Source of the DNA: Symbiodinium microadriaticum
Lineage: Eukaryota > Sar > Dinophyceae > Suessiales > Symbiodiniaceae
Assembly: GCA_001939145.1 (NCBI GenBank)
Contig: LSRX01000055.1
Span: 1,131,013 to 1,195,012, forward strand
DNA length: 64,000 bases
Direction of reading: 5' to 3'
Below the pieces are notes generated by a model. It worked only from the letters and a program-made list of their open reading frames with translations. It made no database searches and was not told the DNA's origin. Below, one piece after another: positions 1 through 11,079 of the stretch (its first letter is position 1; each line of letters opens with the position of its first letter). A program made the position numbers and the translations under genes.

Positions 1-420
1 TGGAGCCCCGAGCGAGCAAAAACCGGCGCCCTAACAAATCCAAAGAAGCGAACCCTATCAACCTCAATACCCGGACCATCATGCTAAAGCCCCAAAAACC
101 CTAAGACCCCTGCATGCACCCCGAGCGCCCGGACCTTGACAACCCTTGCCCGGACTTCCGAAGCCTACCAACCCGCGACACGCGGGCCCTAAAAGCCCCA
201 ATCCTCAACCCTACAAGCCCTAAGTCCCAACAGCCCTAAATCCTAAACCCCAAACCCTAGAAGCCCTAAATCCCAAAAGCCCTAATCCTCCACCCTGAAG
301 CCTCAGCCTTAAATCCTAACAGCCCCTAACACGATCATCCTATACCCTCCGAGACTGGGATGAGGATTAAAACCTAGGGTCCAGGATCCTAAACCCCTAA
401 ACCCCAACCCAAAACCCTTT
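1..420. repeat. Degenerate CCCTAAA-rich non-coding stretch
   Basis: Scattered variants of CCCTAAA, CCCGAAA and GCCCTAAA without a convincing exon. The motif is in C-rich orientation here and flips to G-rich after about 510, so this is interspersed telomere-like sequence and not a chromosome end. Confidence 0.6.
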
Positions 421-421
421 C

Positions 422-508
422 CCCGGGCCTTCAGAATCATTGGGAAGACTTGGCCCAAGCCCATGGGGATCCCCTTGCGAGCCGCCGGGCTCAGGTCCAG
501 GCTGTTCG
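422..508 (-). CDS. Possible short exon, unknown protein
   Basis: A non-repetitive island between two telomere-like blocks. On the minus strand it reads openly and contains SLDLSPAARKGIP followed by MGLGQVFPMILKA. A C/AG border precedes it (aaccgaacag) and an AAG|GC donor-like site follows. No family recognised. The island is short and the frame is not anchored by any motif, so it could be chance. Confidence 0.25.
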
Positions 509-509
509 G

Positions 510-960
510 TTTAGGGTTTGTAAGGTTTTGGGGTTTAGGGTTTAGGTTTTGGGGTTTAGGGTTTAGGGTTTAAGGTTTAGGGTTGGCTTTAGGGTTTAGG
601 GTTATAGGTTTGGGGTTTACGGCTGAGACTTTCAGGATTAAGGGTTTATATAGGATCTAAGGACTAGGGTTTAAAGTTTAAAGTTTGGATTCTGTTGAAC
701 AGGGTTTAGGGTTTAGGTCTTAGTGCTTTACTCAGGGATAAGGGCTGAAGGTTTAGGGCTTAGAGCTTAAGGGGATGAAGGTCTTCAGTGGGTTGAAAGT
801 TAGGGGTTTAGGGTTCAGAGGTTATTCGGGGCTCAGGTGATTCGAACCAGGGATTTAAGTGATAGGGTTTGAAGGTGCGCAGGCCCTAAACCAAAACCCT
901 AAACCCCAAACCCCTAAACCCCTAAACTCTAAACCCCTAAACCCCTAAACCCTAAACCCA
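510..960. repeat. Telomere-like TTTAGGG block changing orientation
   Basis: Imperfect GGGTTTAGGG units to about 860, then CCCTAAACCCC units from about 885 to 960. The head-to-head change of strand inside one block argues for scattered insertions and against a terminal telomere. Confidence 0.8.
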
Positions 961-1509
961 AGCATCCAACGTGCCAGGTTCAGAGTTTACAGGTTCTGGG
1001 CTTGCGAGGTTCAGCCCCGTGGGCTTCGGAGTTTTGGGGATCTGGGCTCACGCCGCCGTGGCTGCTCAAGGGGGCTTTCCCCTATAGGGTGCGTGAAAAG
1101 GATCTCTGGGTTGCAGCATGTGCCAATCACCCTAAGGCTCAACATAGCCCAAAAGCTTTATACAGCGTGGTCTTTGGGCCCAAAAGCCTCGAAATATGAG
1201 TCCTTATAGCCTTAGGGTCAGAGCTTGCTTTAGCTCGGAAAGTTCGTCCTGGAGATTCAAGTTCGTGGGCTCACTGATGCGGGCTTTGTGGATGCGGGCA
1301 CTTTCTAAAACAATTAGGCCTGGGCTAAACAGCCAGCCTGCAGCGTGTAGAGCAAGAAGAGCAGTGCAAGATTGCCTTGGCTTGGTGACAAGACGACACG
1401 GGCTTGTGACGGCTTTTCTGTGTCCAATTTACCGGACATGCTACGAGAGCAATCGCCATTTGCCCAGCATTCTTCGTTCTGCCAACACAGAATGCACGAC
1501 GACGGGGTG

Positions 1510-2325
1510 ATTGCCAACGTGGACTCCTGATTGATTTGATATTGGGATCGTTATGATAGGGTTGGGTTCTTGATCAAAAGTCTGCATTACCCTTTTACCC
1601 TGCAGCCAATCCCTAAAGCCCTACATCCTAAAACCCGAAATCCCTAAATCCCTAAGCGCTGCAGCCTATAAGCCCTAAAACCCGAAAGCCCCAAAGCCCT
1701 AAATCCAGAAACCCAAAACCCTAAACCCTAATCCCGAAACCCAAAATCCTATGCAAGGGCGTTCGGGTCTTCCTGGCTTCGTTTCGTGTTAAAGGGCCAG
1801 GGCTTGAAGGGCTAGCCTGCTCGCAGCTGGTTTAGGGTTTAGGGTTAGGATTCGGGTTTAGGATTTAGGGCGTATAGGGTTTAGGATTTAGGGTTTAGGG
1901 TTGTAGCAAAAGTATCCTCCAACCTTTTCCCTGTGAGAATATAGGGTTCTTCGTCAAGGGTTCCGTAGAGGGCTTTAGAAAATTGCCAGAAGAGCTCCCA
2001 TGATATAGGGGCGTTGATGGAATAGGGTCTTGGGGCTATTATTGTGGAACCCTGGGTCTCTGCTTAAGGCTAAGACGGTTGGGAGGTTGAAGTCCGAAGG
2101 ATTCAAGACAGAGTTTGGGATTTAGGGCACTAGGGCTTAGGGCATTAGGGTTTAGGCTTTGGGATAGGCTTTAGGATTTAGGACATTTGGGTTTAGGGCA
2201 AAGTTCAGGGTTTAAGGCCATGGAAGATTAGCTACCTTTTGGGTTTCGGCGGCCATGGCAACCCCAAACCCTATAAATCATGACGCCCTCCACACCCCGT
2301 GAAGCCCTGAAACCCTTCTATACCC
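1510..2325. other. Repeat-rich stretch without a supported gene
   Basis: Alternating CCCTAAA-like (1600-1750) and TTTAGGG-like (1830-1905, 2110-2215) tracts with short unique spacers. No exon with convincing borders was seen. Confidence 0.5.
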
Positions 2326-2419
2326 TTACCCACGGGCTCCATAGTAGTTCCTTTTTTGGGGTTACCTTATAGGATCCTTTTTTCAGCACAAGAAGGAACT
2401 TCTATGGAGCCTATGGGTA
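2326..2419. mobile_element. MITE-like palindromic element, family I relative
   Basis: Terminal inverted repeats pair TTACCCACGGGCTCCATAG on the left with CTATGGAGCCTATGGGTAA on the right, continuing into AGTTCC / GGAACT. The middle carries GGTTACCTTATAGGATCC, the reverse complement of the core shared by family I elements at 11.4, 50.9 and 57.6 kb. No ORF, so a non-autonomous element. Confidence 0.75.
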
Positions 2420-2747
2420 ACCCTGATACCTTTCCATACTCTAAACCTGAAGCCCTAAATCCTAAACCCTAAACCCTAAACCCCTAAACCTGAAGCCCTA
2501 AATCCTAAAGTTGAAGGTGATGAAGCAGATCCCGGCGGCCGTACTCGCCCGTAAGGTCGGGTGCCTTTTCCGGGGTTGGGGCCTGAGCCGAGGAACCCTT
2601 AACAAAAAAAACCTCATCATGTTATGGTATACTTATGTAGGGGCTATATAAAAGGGATACTAGTGCTGACTATGCCGATCTCAGCGCTGGGAGGCAAGGA
2701 ACGGGTATACTTGGACCATGAAGTAGATGGACATATTCTTGCAGTCA

Positions 2748-2769
2748 GTATATATATATATATATATAC

Positions 2770-2800
<31 letters not shown>

Positions 2801-2812
2801 TGTATGTATGTG
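2748..2812. repeat. Microsatellite (TA)n then (TATG)n
   Basis: Alternating TA followed by a run of TATG units. Long apparent ORFs on both strands across it are low-complexity artefacts. Confidence 0.95.
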
Positions 2813-3069
2813 CCACCGCTTCTAAAGGTCGGTGACATGACCCTCCATCGGACTCGGACTGACATGCTCGGAAACGGCTGGCTGGAGATTGCAACCAACA
2901 CCACCACCACCGCCTATAGGGCAGAATAGCAGCTTCTAGTAGCTGCCTCCCCCCAAGTTTTTGAATCTCCAAGTTTGCCAAGTGACCTTGGAACAGTTGA
3001 AACCGAGCCTGCAAACAAAGCCGCTAAAGGATCTCTCTCAGCCAGCCTGAGCAAGCAAGCCCCCAAAAG

Positions 3070-3140
3070 CCACACCTCTAAACCCTAAACCCTAAACCCC
3101 TAAACCCTAAACCCCTAAACCCTAAACCCCTAAACCCAAA
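3070..3140. repeat. CCCTAAA telomere-like tract
   Basis: About ten units of CCCTAAA / CCCCTAAA in a row. Confidence 0.9.
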
Positions 3141-3388
3141 ACCCAGAAAGAAGGGATCTAAGCTCGGCCTTCTTGGCGCTCTCTGTTGGTGGCTTCCTCG
3201 GAGCCGATGGCTGGATGGATTCATTAGAAATGGGCCGAAATAGTAGGGCTTTTGATGTAAGGCTTATAATGGAAGTTGTAAGTGTGGGCGGGCTTAGGGG
3301 CTTCAGGGTTCGTAGAATCTGCTCCCGGCACTGGGCCGCTCCCCGCAGCTCCAGGCCACAGTACATGTTTGTATATGTTCTGTATAAA

Positions 3389-3391
3389 ATA

Positions 3392-3422
<31 letters not shown>

Positions 3423-3500
3423 TTATATTTATATTTATATTTATATTTATTTGTTTATTTGTTTGTTTATTTACTTGTATTTATATTTATATTGATATAG
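3389..3500. repeat. Microsatellite (TA)n, (TTTATA)n, (TTTG)n
   Basis: TA repeat passing into hexameric TTTATA units and TTTG variants. Confidence 0.95.
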
Positions 3501-3802
3501 ACTGCTGACGGTCTCGGCTTGCGGGCAAAGGGTCTAGGATTTGGGGTTCAGGCACAGTGGGTTTTCATTCCGAGTCCATCCCGTGGCTACCCAGCACCCA
3601 ACAAGCGACCACCGAGAGAAAGGTGTAGCGATCCAGGGCTTTCAGGCTTCGGGTTTGAGGTTTGTAGGGCTGCAGATGATCTTCAAGACCTTCGGGGCTC
3701 TAGGCCCTCTGGGCTTCTTGGGGCATCGCAGCCATCGCTGCAACTCCAACTACAATCTCAACGGTTAGGGTTCAGGGTATTCTGGTGGCTTGTTCCGACT
3801 AT

Positions 3803-3898
3803 GCCCTAAGGGTCAAGTGCTCAAACAGTAGGATATTCAGACTCAGAGTATGGGACATGGGTCCGAAAACCCTACTGTTGGGGTACTTGGACCTAATT
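3803..3898. mobile_element. MITE-like element, family IV
   Basis: Inverted ends: CCCTAAGGGTCAAGTGCTC with AACAGTAGG on the left, and CCTACTGTTGGGGTACTTGG with ACCTA on the right. The same end sequence (GGGTCCAAGTACCTA) recurs at 20.6, 31.8, 50.65 and 53.4 kb. Confidence 0.7.
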
Positions 3899-4058
3899 AG
3901 AACGGGATTGTGCGGTATATTACACTGTAATTACATGAAGGAACCCCCCAACAATAGTACTGATCATGAGGTAGTTTCTTGGCGCCGGTACTATGGTGAT
4001 CCAAGTCTCCCTGCGCTCTTCACCTCCGGTCGGGTCTTTGCCTTGGGCGCGCCAGCAG

Positions 4059-4149
4059 GGCCAGCACGAGGCGTCAAGGTGCGAGCGCTGGCCTTTCCGG
4101 TGCTTCGACAAGCGAATATAAGCGGTGCTCTTTCTTGCTGCTTTAACGA
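4059..4149 (+). CDS. Alternative plus-strand exon candidate
   Basis: Plus-strand reading GPARGVKVRALAFPVLRQAN then ISGALSCCFNE, ended by a textbook donor GAG|GTATGAGT at 4149/4150 and preceded by gccagcag. No family recognised. It opposes the general minus-strand direction of nearby exons, so strand is uncertain. Confidence 0.3.
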
Positions 4150-4285
4150 GGTATGAGTCTCGTCACTATTATGAATAGTCTTATTGCGACTATTAACTAT
4201 TTGCTGCTATGCATGTTATGAGTTAGTGAAGGTTCTGATTCTTACTATTGTGGTCATATTCTTATTCGAGTTATTACTACGTTCA

Positions 4286-4463
4286 TTAATCTTGTTGTTG
4301 TCCTTGTAACTCATACTCGTGTTGGTGTTCTGAGCTCCTGGGAGCATCCGCGGGCTTAGTACTGCAAGTGGGTCGTAGGTAGACTACAAGTTGGGCAACC
4401 TGTAATTCGGCTCCTTGTAACTCCTCTTGATATCTACTTGCTGTGTCCCCTGCTCTCTTGTAG
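4286..4463 (-). CDS. Candidate exon, helical protein
   Basis: The minus strand reads RAGDTASRYQEELQGAELQV and continues AQLVVYLRPTCSTKP, an amphipathic, helix-like composition. A pyrimidine-containing acceptor ending in ctacaag precedes AGAGCAGGGG. No family recognised. It lies downstream of the minus-strand exons at 5.3-8.0 kb and could belong to that gene. Confidence 0.35.
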
Positions 4464-5154
4464 ACTAGCAGACCGTGGTACCAGCAAGATGGTGAGCGAG
4501 GTACCACCCAGAAAAAGCTTAAACTGGAACACAGATTGCAACAAGAGCTTCTGCTGGCTTGGTCTTTGCCTTGGCTTTGGTCCCAGGGTTCAAGGCTCAT
4601 GGGGTTTAGGGCTTCAGTTTAGGGTTTAAGTTTAGGGCTTAGGGTTTAGGGTTTAAGTTCGGGATTTAAAGCTTAAAGGGTGTAAAGTTCAGTAGCGTTT
4701 CTGTTTAGGGACTCTGCCAACATGGGCTCACATGTCGTGGTCTTGGGCATCCATCACCGTACTTGGATTCGGGTTTAGCTACGTGCGTTCCTCGGGATTA
4801 TGTAAGTTCAGGACCCGTGTAGACCTCCAGCTTGCACCCAATTCGATGAACGTGAAACATCACAGAAAGTTTAGCCCCGACGACGCCTTTTGAACCCCTC
4901 AACGTCTCTGAAAGCCTCAAGCCCCTCAAAAGGCCCGAGCGTCCGCAGAATTCTCCTGAGCCCTCTTACCATGCCCCAGAGCCAGAGTTGAAACCCCAGA
5001 GAGCCCTATGAAACCTTTATAGCACCCCTGCAAACTTCCTCTAGTAACCCTGTAAAGCCCTAAGCAAACCGAAAATGAAACAAACTAATTTTTAAAAAAA
5101 TGGGCAAACTTTCCCCAAAGCCCTACGAAGCCCGATGTTCGAGCCCCCTACACC

Positions 5155-5263
5155 CCCAGAGAACCCAATACCCCTTAATTAAGGAACAGACCTTAAATCA
5201 TAACATGAAGGCCCCTATAGTTTCAGGTATATTCCTTAATTAAGGGGTATTGGGCTCTCTGGG
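5155..5263. mobile_element. MITE-like element, family II, copy 1
   Basis: Near-perfect terminal inverted repeats of about 30 bp: AGAGAACCCAATACCCCTTA plus ATTAAGGAA on the left and its complement ending GGGTATTGGGCTCTCTG on the right. A second copy lies at 59546-59653, about 54 kb away. It abuts the minus-strand exon at 5264-5376. Confidence 0.85.
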
Positions 5264-5376
5264 CCCCACTCCGGGATGCCGACGCCAGCGGGCGAGGCCG
5301 CTTTCGGTGACACGGCAAGATTTGGCTTCGCTGGGCTCGATTTCTCGGCCATGGCTTCGTCGAGGAGTCTGCAAGA
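5264..5376 (-). CDS. Exon 4 of unknown spliced gene (8001 to 5264)
   Basis: Begins after a CAG acceptor (gggttcag). Joined to the exon at 6857-6930 it continues in frame as VLQTPRRSHGREIEPSEAKS and so on. In another frame the same bases contain a good start context (GAAGCCATGGCC) and read MAEKSSPAKPNLAVSPKAAS, so an alternative is that this is the first exon of a separate gene. A family II element follows directly. Confidence 0.45.
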
Positions 5377-5599
5377 CCCTGAACCCAAAGCCCTAAGCCA
5401 TTGAAACCAGCAGCTTGAGCTCATTTTCTTGAGGTATCCTCACTGTCTTGCCTAGTGTTGAAGTCGAGAAAACACCTCAGTTTAGATCAACACATGTAGC
5501 CGCCAAGCTATGATGCAGTTTCTTCTACAGTTGCTCGATTACTTGTGACCGGCTCATGTTATAGCGCATCGGAGTCTCGGCTATATCCTGAAAAGTATG

Positions 5600-5955
5600 A
5601 CCCATGACTCACCCAAATGGCAGAGAGGTGGCTAAGGTCTCGCGTCCAAGTCTGACTTCAGGGGCTTACAATCCAAATCAGGGTTTCAGGCTTAGGGCAT
5701 GCATAGCAGAGCACGATCGTGTGATGACAGGTACCTCAACTCTACTGGTCTCAGAGAGAAACCGAACTGACAAACTGGAAACATGTGGGTTGAACTTCTG
5801 CCAAGACGCCATCACCGGAGCCTCGAAAAAACAAAATGGTCCATGCAGCTCCGGTAGACAATGTATATACACCCGACGCACTTTTCGAGCTAGTCAGGCC
5901 TCAGTTCACGGAGTGAAGGGGGAAGGAAAAAGACAAAGACAAGAGAGACAATGAG
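5600..5955. other. Coding-like block, frame unresolved
   Basis: Both strands are open for most of this block (plus 116 codons, minus 67 codons). It lacks the telomere-like and palindromic repeats found around it, which is how exons stand out here, but no motif or splice pair decides the frame. Confidence 0.3.
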
Positions 5956-6856
5956 TGAGAGACAGAGGGTTTAGGGTTTAGGGTTTAGGGGGAGTTAAGA
6001 GAGAAGCCAAGTGGAAGCGGGATACGGTCCATACCAGAAAAACCGACAACACCCCGAACCCTAAACCCAGACACTTGCAAGGAATAATTGTCGCTACAAA
6101 GGGCTGCGCCCTCACATGCTCAGAAATCTTGTGGCCGACCAAACTTGGCATAAAGCCCGAATCCCTGAAACTTGCATGACAAAGTTGTCCTGTGCTAGCA
6201 CACCTGGGTATTCTGCAGCCCCGACCATGGAATCTTTCGAAGCTACCTACTATTGTCTCCAATGTAGCCTAACAAAGCTTATAGCTAGGATCCTATAAGG
6301 TAACCCCAAACAGGAATTACAAAGGAAAACAGATAATTATACTTACTTAACAGGAGGAAACGTGATCCACAATCCGCCTCCATTTCCGAACGCCACATCA
6401 CGATCCGGTAGCCCTGCGGGTGAGGCGAGAGAGACCAATTAAAGATCGATTTTGGCCGTACTTTGAATAGTGATTGTTGAAAAACTCTGTGGTTAGGATT
6501 ATTGGGGCTGGAGGTTAGGCTTTAGGGTGTTCGAGCTTAGGGTTTAGTTTTTGTTGGTTCAAGGGCCCCTTTCCGCGCATGCGACTTGCAGGCCCGGTTT
6601 GGACGTGCAACTGACGGTGCCTTGCAACGATCTAAGCCCCCTCTTCCTCATTCTGCTCCGCTTGATTCGCTTCGACCTGCCTGTAATCCTAAACCGGGGG
6701 ATTCCGAACCCCAGCCGACCAGCTTTGTGAACCCTAAGCCCGAAACCCTAAACTTTACACCGCAATGCCGACTTCCACAAAAGCATGTTGGCCCCACGCG
6801 CCATAAGGCAGCCCCAAGTTCTGAAACTTACCATCCGAACAAGTGAAAGCCTAAAC

Positions 6857-6930
6857 CATGCAGTGTTGCACTCCGATGCCCAAAGCAAGACAGCCTGCGC
6901 CGAGCCACCTGCTATGAACCCGCATTCATC
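6857..6930 (-). CDS. Exon 3 of unknown spliced gene (8001 to 5264)
   Basis: A clear acceptor (cccctccacgacgcag|GATGAATG) opens a frame reading DECGFIAGGSAQAVLLWASE. The exon ends at CATG|GTTTAGG, so the 5' splice site falls on a telomere-like unit. Its phase fits the exons on both sides (starts in phase 0, ends in phase 2). Function unknown. Confidence 0.5.
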
Positions 6931-7343
6931 CTGCGTCGTGGAGGGGATGCATCGATGGTCGGGAATTCGAGGCTCTTCACACACAAACCCTCTAAATCCG
7001 AAGCCCTTATTCCGACATGCTCAGATAGACCTGCTGAATCTGTCGATATGGTCTCTCAAACAAGATTCATCATGAAGGATACGGGAGAAGTTAGACACGA
7101 GACAAGCTTGTTCGTAGTTAAAGGCTTGCATCTTTGCTGTGCCAAGAGTTTGTTAGAGTTTCGGGTGTGCGTCGTCAGGGCTTGAGGAGCAGGGGTCGCA
7201 AAGCACTTGCACATGTAAAAACTATGCCACAGAGAGCGAGGGACTCCAAATACTAGGTTACTGGGACCCTTCTTGCAAGGGTACCCGAAAACAAAGGACG
7301 CTACTCTTCAGGAAGCCCCGGTACATTCCTGAACACGTAAAAC

Positions 7344-7412
7344 TCCCCGGTGGCGCAGATGGGAAGACTCCCAGACCTCATCGTAGGGTCGGGAGGCAGC
7401 CGAGATCATGTC
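7344..7412 (-). CDS. Exon 2 of unknown spliced gene (8001 to 5264)
   Basis: Acceptor tttggcag|GACATG, 23 codons reading DMISAASRPYDEVWESSHLR, then a GT donor (GGGGA|GTTTTAC). In frame with neighbours. The preceding intron holds a family III palindromic element (7427-7536) only 14 bp from the acceptor. Confidence 0.5.
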
Positions 7413-7426
7413 CTGCCAAACCGGAA

Positions 7427-7536
7427 GGGTCCCATGTACCCGTATGTAGCATATATACTTAGGCCTTAAATGTAGTCCCTATCTATGTGCTGCGGGGCCG
7501 AAGTATCTACTACATGGGTACATGGACCCCTAGGGA
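7427..7536. mobile_element. MITE-like element, family III
   Basis: Ends GGGTCCCATGTACCCGTATG and its inverted form CATGGGTACATGGACCCCTA, with inner ATATACTTAGGCC against GGCCGAAGTATCTAC. Other copies: 8843-8954, 25952-26062, 60083-60187. Confidence 0.75.
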
Positions 7537-7950
7537 AAGGGATGAAAGGCTCTAAGAAACCTCATGCAGAGCACCCCTGAACCTCTAAAATCGTAAACTT
7601 TTGCCCTCCCGTGCTTGGCGAGTTTATCTGCGGTGCTTCAAGCTGAAATCTCAGTTTGCATTGGAACGTCATGGTTGGAGGTTAAGGGTTTAGGGTTTAT
7701 AGGGCTTAGGATCAAAGAACTCGGTGGCTTATCGTGCGAAACCCCAGAGAAAAGCCTTCTTTCCTCGCCACGAAACCCTGAAATCAAGGATCGAAGCCTC
7801 AACTCAAGCCCAAGACCTCAAATCTTACAACCTCAAGCCTCGAAGCCAAGACCCCAAACTCCACAAAAAAAAAAAAACCCTAAACTACAACCCCCCAAGA
7901 GTTAATCCCAAAGCTGCAAGGCCCCAAAACCGAGAACCGTAAAACCTTGC

Positions 7951-8001
7951 CTCGTCGAGGAGAACCTCGGAAGCCGTGAGACCCCGGCTGCGGAGGTCGT
8001 C
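7951..8001 (-). CDS. Exon 1 seen of unknown spliced gene (8001 to 5264)
   Basis: Acceptor acatctccag|GACGAC, 17 codons (DDLRSRGLTASEVLLDE), then a non-canonical donor GACGAG|GCAAGG typical of dinoflagellate GC-AG introns. Joins in phase 0 to the exon at 7344-7412. Upstream exons probably exist (see 8560-8636). No family recognised. Confidence 0.5.
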
Positions 8002-8020
8002 CTGGAGATGTACAGCTTCT

Positions 8021-8195
8021 CCTTAGAGGAACCCTTAGAGTAGCCCTTAGAGGAACTCTTAGAGTAGCCCTTAAAGGAACCCTTAGAGTAGTAGCCCTTA
8101 AAGGAACTCGTAGAGGAGCCCTTAAAGGAACTCTTAGAGGAGCCCTTACAGGAACCCTTAGAGGAGCCCTTAGAGGAACCCTTGAAGCGGCCCTT
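8021..8195. repeat. Tandem repeat, CCCTTAGAGGAA units
   Basis: About twelve degenerate 12-15 bp units (CTTAGAGGAACCC, CTTAGAGTAGCC). A reverse-type counterpart, GGGCTCCTTTAA, is tandemly repeated at 10.70-10.88 kb. Confidence 0.85.
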
Positions 8196-8559
8196 AGGGG
8201 TTGGGAGGTTTAGGGGGCTAGGGCCTTAGGGTGTGGTGTTTAGGGTTGGGTTTAGGGTGGAGGGTCTACCGCCTGCTGTTCAGGTCTGGGATTGGGGTAT
8301 AACGTAGATGATGTGGGCAAACAGGAATGCGCAAGAAAAAGCCACCTACTCCGGCGACTTCCAGGAAATTAGGGAGCTAGGGTTTCGGGCTCTAGACCCC
8401 ACCTGGGGATCCAAAAACCTACCGTTTTAAGGGCCTTATCCTCTAACTCAGGGGTCATGACCTACTATTTTTGTAGGGTGTGGGGTTACAGGTAGGCCCT
8501 ACAGTAAGCTTTAAGCGACTCGGGTTTGGAGTTTACGGAATTTTTCATTCCCCAGTAAC

Positions 8560-8636
8560 CATACGCAAGCAGCGCTAGCTCTGGCGAGCTGTCGCCCCAA
8601 AGCTCGACCCAAAAATGCAGTGCTTCTTTTCGGTTG
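8560..8636 (-). CDS. Candidate exon, unknown protein
   Basis: The minus strand reads EALHFWVELWGDSSPELALL then AYGYWG, after an AAG border (aaccgaaaag). Possible donors are CTT|GCGTAT or TATG|GTTACT. The composition is strongly protein-like, and it lies just upstream of the exon at 7951-8001 on the same strand, so it may be an earlier exon of that gene. Confidence 0.45.
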
Positions 8637-8842
8637 TCTTAGTTTTAGGGTTTAGGGGTTTAGGGGTTTAGGGTTAAACAACAAGCCAAACCGGACAGTC
8701 TGAGGCCCTAAACTCGCGCCGCACAGCCTACCGAAGATCACCAAACCCCAAAGGCAACGTCTAAGCCCAAAAAACCCTAAACGCGCCAACCGGGAGGCAT
8801 GTTACTGCAGCTTCTTGCAGCCCGTCTATTGCCTTATAGTAG

Positions 8843-8954
8843 CTACCCCTAAGGGTCAATGTGCCCACATAGTGTATACTTTGGCCCCAAAGTACCTATA
8901 TAGGGACTACTGTAAGGCCAAAGTATATACTATTTCGGTACATGGACCCGTAGT
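8843..8954. mobile_element. MITE-like element, family III
   Basis: CTAAGGGTC ... GTATACTTTGGCC on the left pairs with GGCCAAAGTATATAC ... TACATGGACCCGTAG on the right. Confidence 0.75.
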
Positions 8955-9974
8955 GCTATGTTGGAGGGGTTCCTCATGGCGTATATTTAGAATCCTATAA
9001 GGTAATCCCACTAGCCCACGAACGGGCCTCGAAGGATTCGATTCCCGCACGAAGGTCAGGTAGCGCACCCAGGAGCCTCGGTGGTGTCGGATGTGGGGCC
9101 TGGGTCTTAGGTCTTAGGGTTTACCTAAAGGCTCGATTTAAATTTGAGTTCCCTTTCATTTTTGTGGCTTCTAGTTAGGATCCTATACTAGCTTCTTCAA
9201 CAACCAGGCCCAAAAGAGTTCACACTTTTTAGGACAGACCCATTATACAAGGCCAAAAAGTTTAAAGTTCTTCCATTGGCTATCTACGTTATAAGCTAAT
9301 CCCCAAAAGGAACTACAACGGGAGCCTGTAGGTGGGGCTGAGGGTTGGTTTGGATTGCGGGTTTAGGGCTTCGGCCTTTCTGTGAGACCTGGGGGCTTTT
9401 GGGGATAAACTCTGCAGCTTTGGCATATCCACGTCCGAGGTTTGGGTGTTTAGGTTTTTTCAACTCCATCGGTCCATCGGTCGAGGGTTTGACATTCCGC
9501 ATTTGGGAGGGTGTAAAGGCTCGAGCGAAGCATGGGGTAGATACCTTGAGCTATCTCATGTAAACACAGAAATATACATCTTTGCTTGTCAGTGTAATCT
9601 GTCGAAAACCTTCAAGCCTAAACGCTGACAGGCTGAATCTTTCTTCAACCGCTCCACGGGCTCTGCAGAACTCACAGAGCCCCATCAAGGTTACTGAACA
9701 TCTAGGAATGAAGGACTACACTAGGGAATGCTCCGTGAAGTATGCAAGAGGGCCGTTATAGACAATCTAATGAATAGCGATTTTCAATCGGAAATAGACC
9801 CTTTCAGTGTTACCTATAGTCTCCTATTGGTTTGTCTATTTTTGAAATTGTGAAAACGGGGATCCTACACATACACCTGACTAAAAATAAAAAGAGCACC
9901 TGCACTGGAGATTACATATAACTTGGGCGTCTGCAACAAGTCTGCAAATCCCTGACGACATGGGAAGCGCTCCG

Positions 9975-10190
9975 TCATGAACTGGTCGAGAGCTGCTGAG
10001 TTGACATTGCACCAATGCACCAGTCATGCAGTGCCCTGGAAACCCACTTTTCTGTGCGGCTCAGATCTGGGCTGGCCTGCTGCAGCTCGGCACTTGCGAC
10101 AGCCCTCCACCGAGACCACGCAACGAGCCCCTCAATGGCCCGATGAGCAGACTTCTTCGATGAAAGCGGGCCGTTGGCAGTGACAAGGCT
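9975..10190 (-). CDS. Candidate exon, unknown protein (about 72 codons)
   Basis: A long unique minus-strand frame with no repeat content: KSAHRAIEGLVAWSRWRAVA, SAELQQASPDLSRTEKWVSR, ALHDWCIGAMSTQQLSTSS, then a stop. Several AAG/CAG acceptor options lie near 10160-10190. The stop may mark a C-terminus. The opposite strand is also open for 68 codons but with poorer composition. Function unknown. Confidence 0.45.
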   Translation of the reverse strand, partial: SLVTANGPLSSKKSAHRAIEGLVAWSRWRAVASAELQQASPDLSRTEKWVSRALHDWCIGAMSTQQLSTSS

Positions 10191-10442
10191 TGGGCACACC
10201 CCTAATAAGCAGGTTTTCGCTGTCTGCTGGCACACACCGTTGGCATCCTTACTTAGGGAATATACCTTGAATCAGCAATTCAAGGTATATCCCTTCATCA
10301 GGGAAAACACCATGAAACATATTAACGATCCTAGTATCATACAAGATACTGCTTAATTGGGAAATACACCCTATAAACCCCTTCATTGAAGATCATCCAT
10401 TTAAACCCCTTTACTAGGGATCCTACCATAATTCAAGATATA

Positions 10443-10585
10443 TTCCCCTAAACCCTAAACCCCCAAATCCTAAACCTAAACCCCAAAAGCCCTAAACCCT
10501 AAACCCCTAAACCCCTAAACCCCTAAACCCTAAACCCTAAACCCCTAAACCCCTAAACTCCTACAAACCCTACAAACCCTAAAAA
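10443..10585. repeat. CCCTAAA telomere-like tract
   Basis: About 18 CCCTAAA/CCCCTAAA units, one of the longer C-rich tracts. Confidence 0.9.
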
Positions 10586-10689
10586 GCTTGGGAGATCTGG
10601 GTTTCTTCCGGCGTCTGAGGCCGCAGCACTCCGCCGGGCCTCAACAGCGCCTTTCGCAGCTCCGGGGTTCTGGGCTCAAGCAACCATAA

Positions 10690-10890
10690 GTTAGGGCTCT
10701 AAGTTAGGGCTCCTTTATAAGGGCTCCTCTAAGGGTTCCTTTATAAGGGCTCCTTTAAGGGCTCCTTTAAGGGCTCCTTTAAGGGCTCCTTTAAGGACTC
10801 CTTTAAGGGCTCCTTTGAGGGCTCCTTTCAGGGCTCCTTTAAGGGTTCCTAAAGGGCCCCTTTGAGGGCTCCTTTAAGGGCCCCTTTAAG
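10690..10890. repeat. Tandem repeat, GGGCTCCTTTAA units
   Basis: Roughly fourteen 12-14 bp units of GGGCTCCTTTAA and variants. Confidence 0.9.
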
Positions 10891-11079
10891 CCTTTCAAGG
10901 TTGGGGAAGTTAATTTAAATTACCATCGCAAGGAGAAGCCCTTGGTTATACATCCCTATGATGGCACCTCAAAGCAAGTTCCTTAACAAGGTCCCGGGAT
11001 GTGCGAGCCCAGGGGCTGAGGAGCTCACTTACCAGGGCTTACTGTAGGGATTGAGGTTAAGGATTTAGGGCTGACTTGG

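Noticed and set aside
1-960. True chromosome end
   Set aside because: Units are degenerate, change orientation within the block and recur across the whole window.
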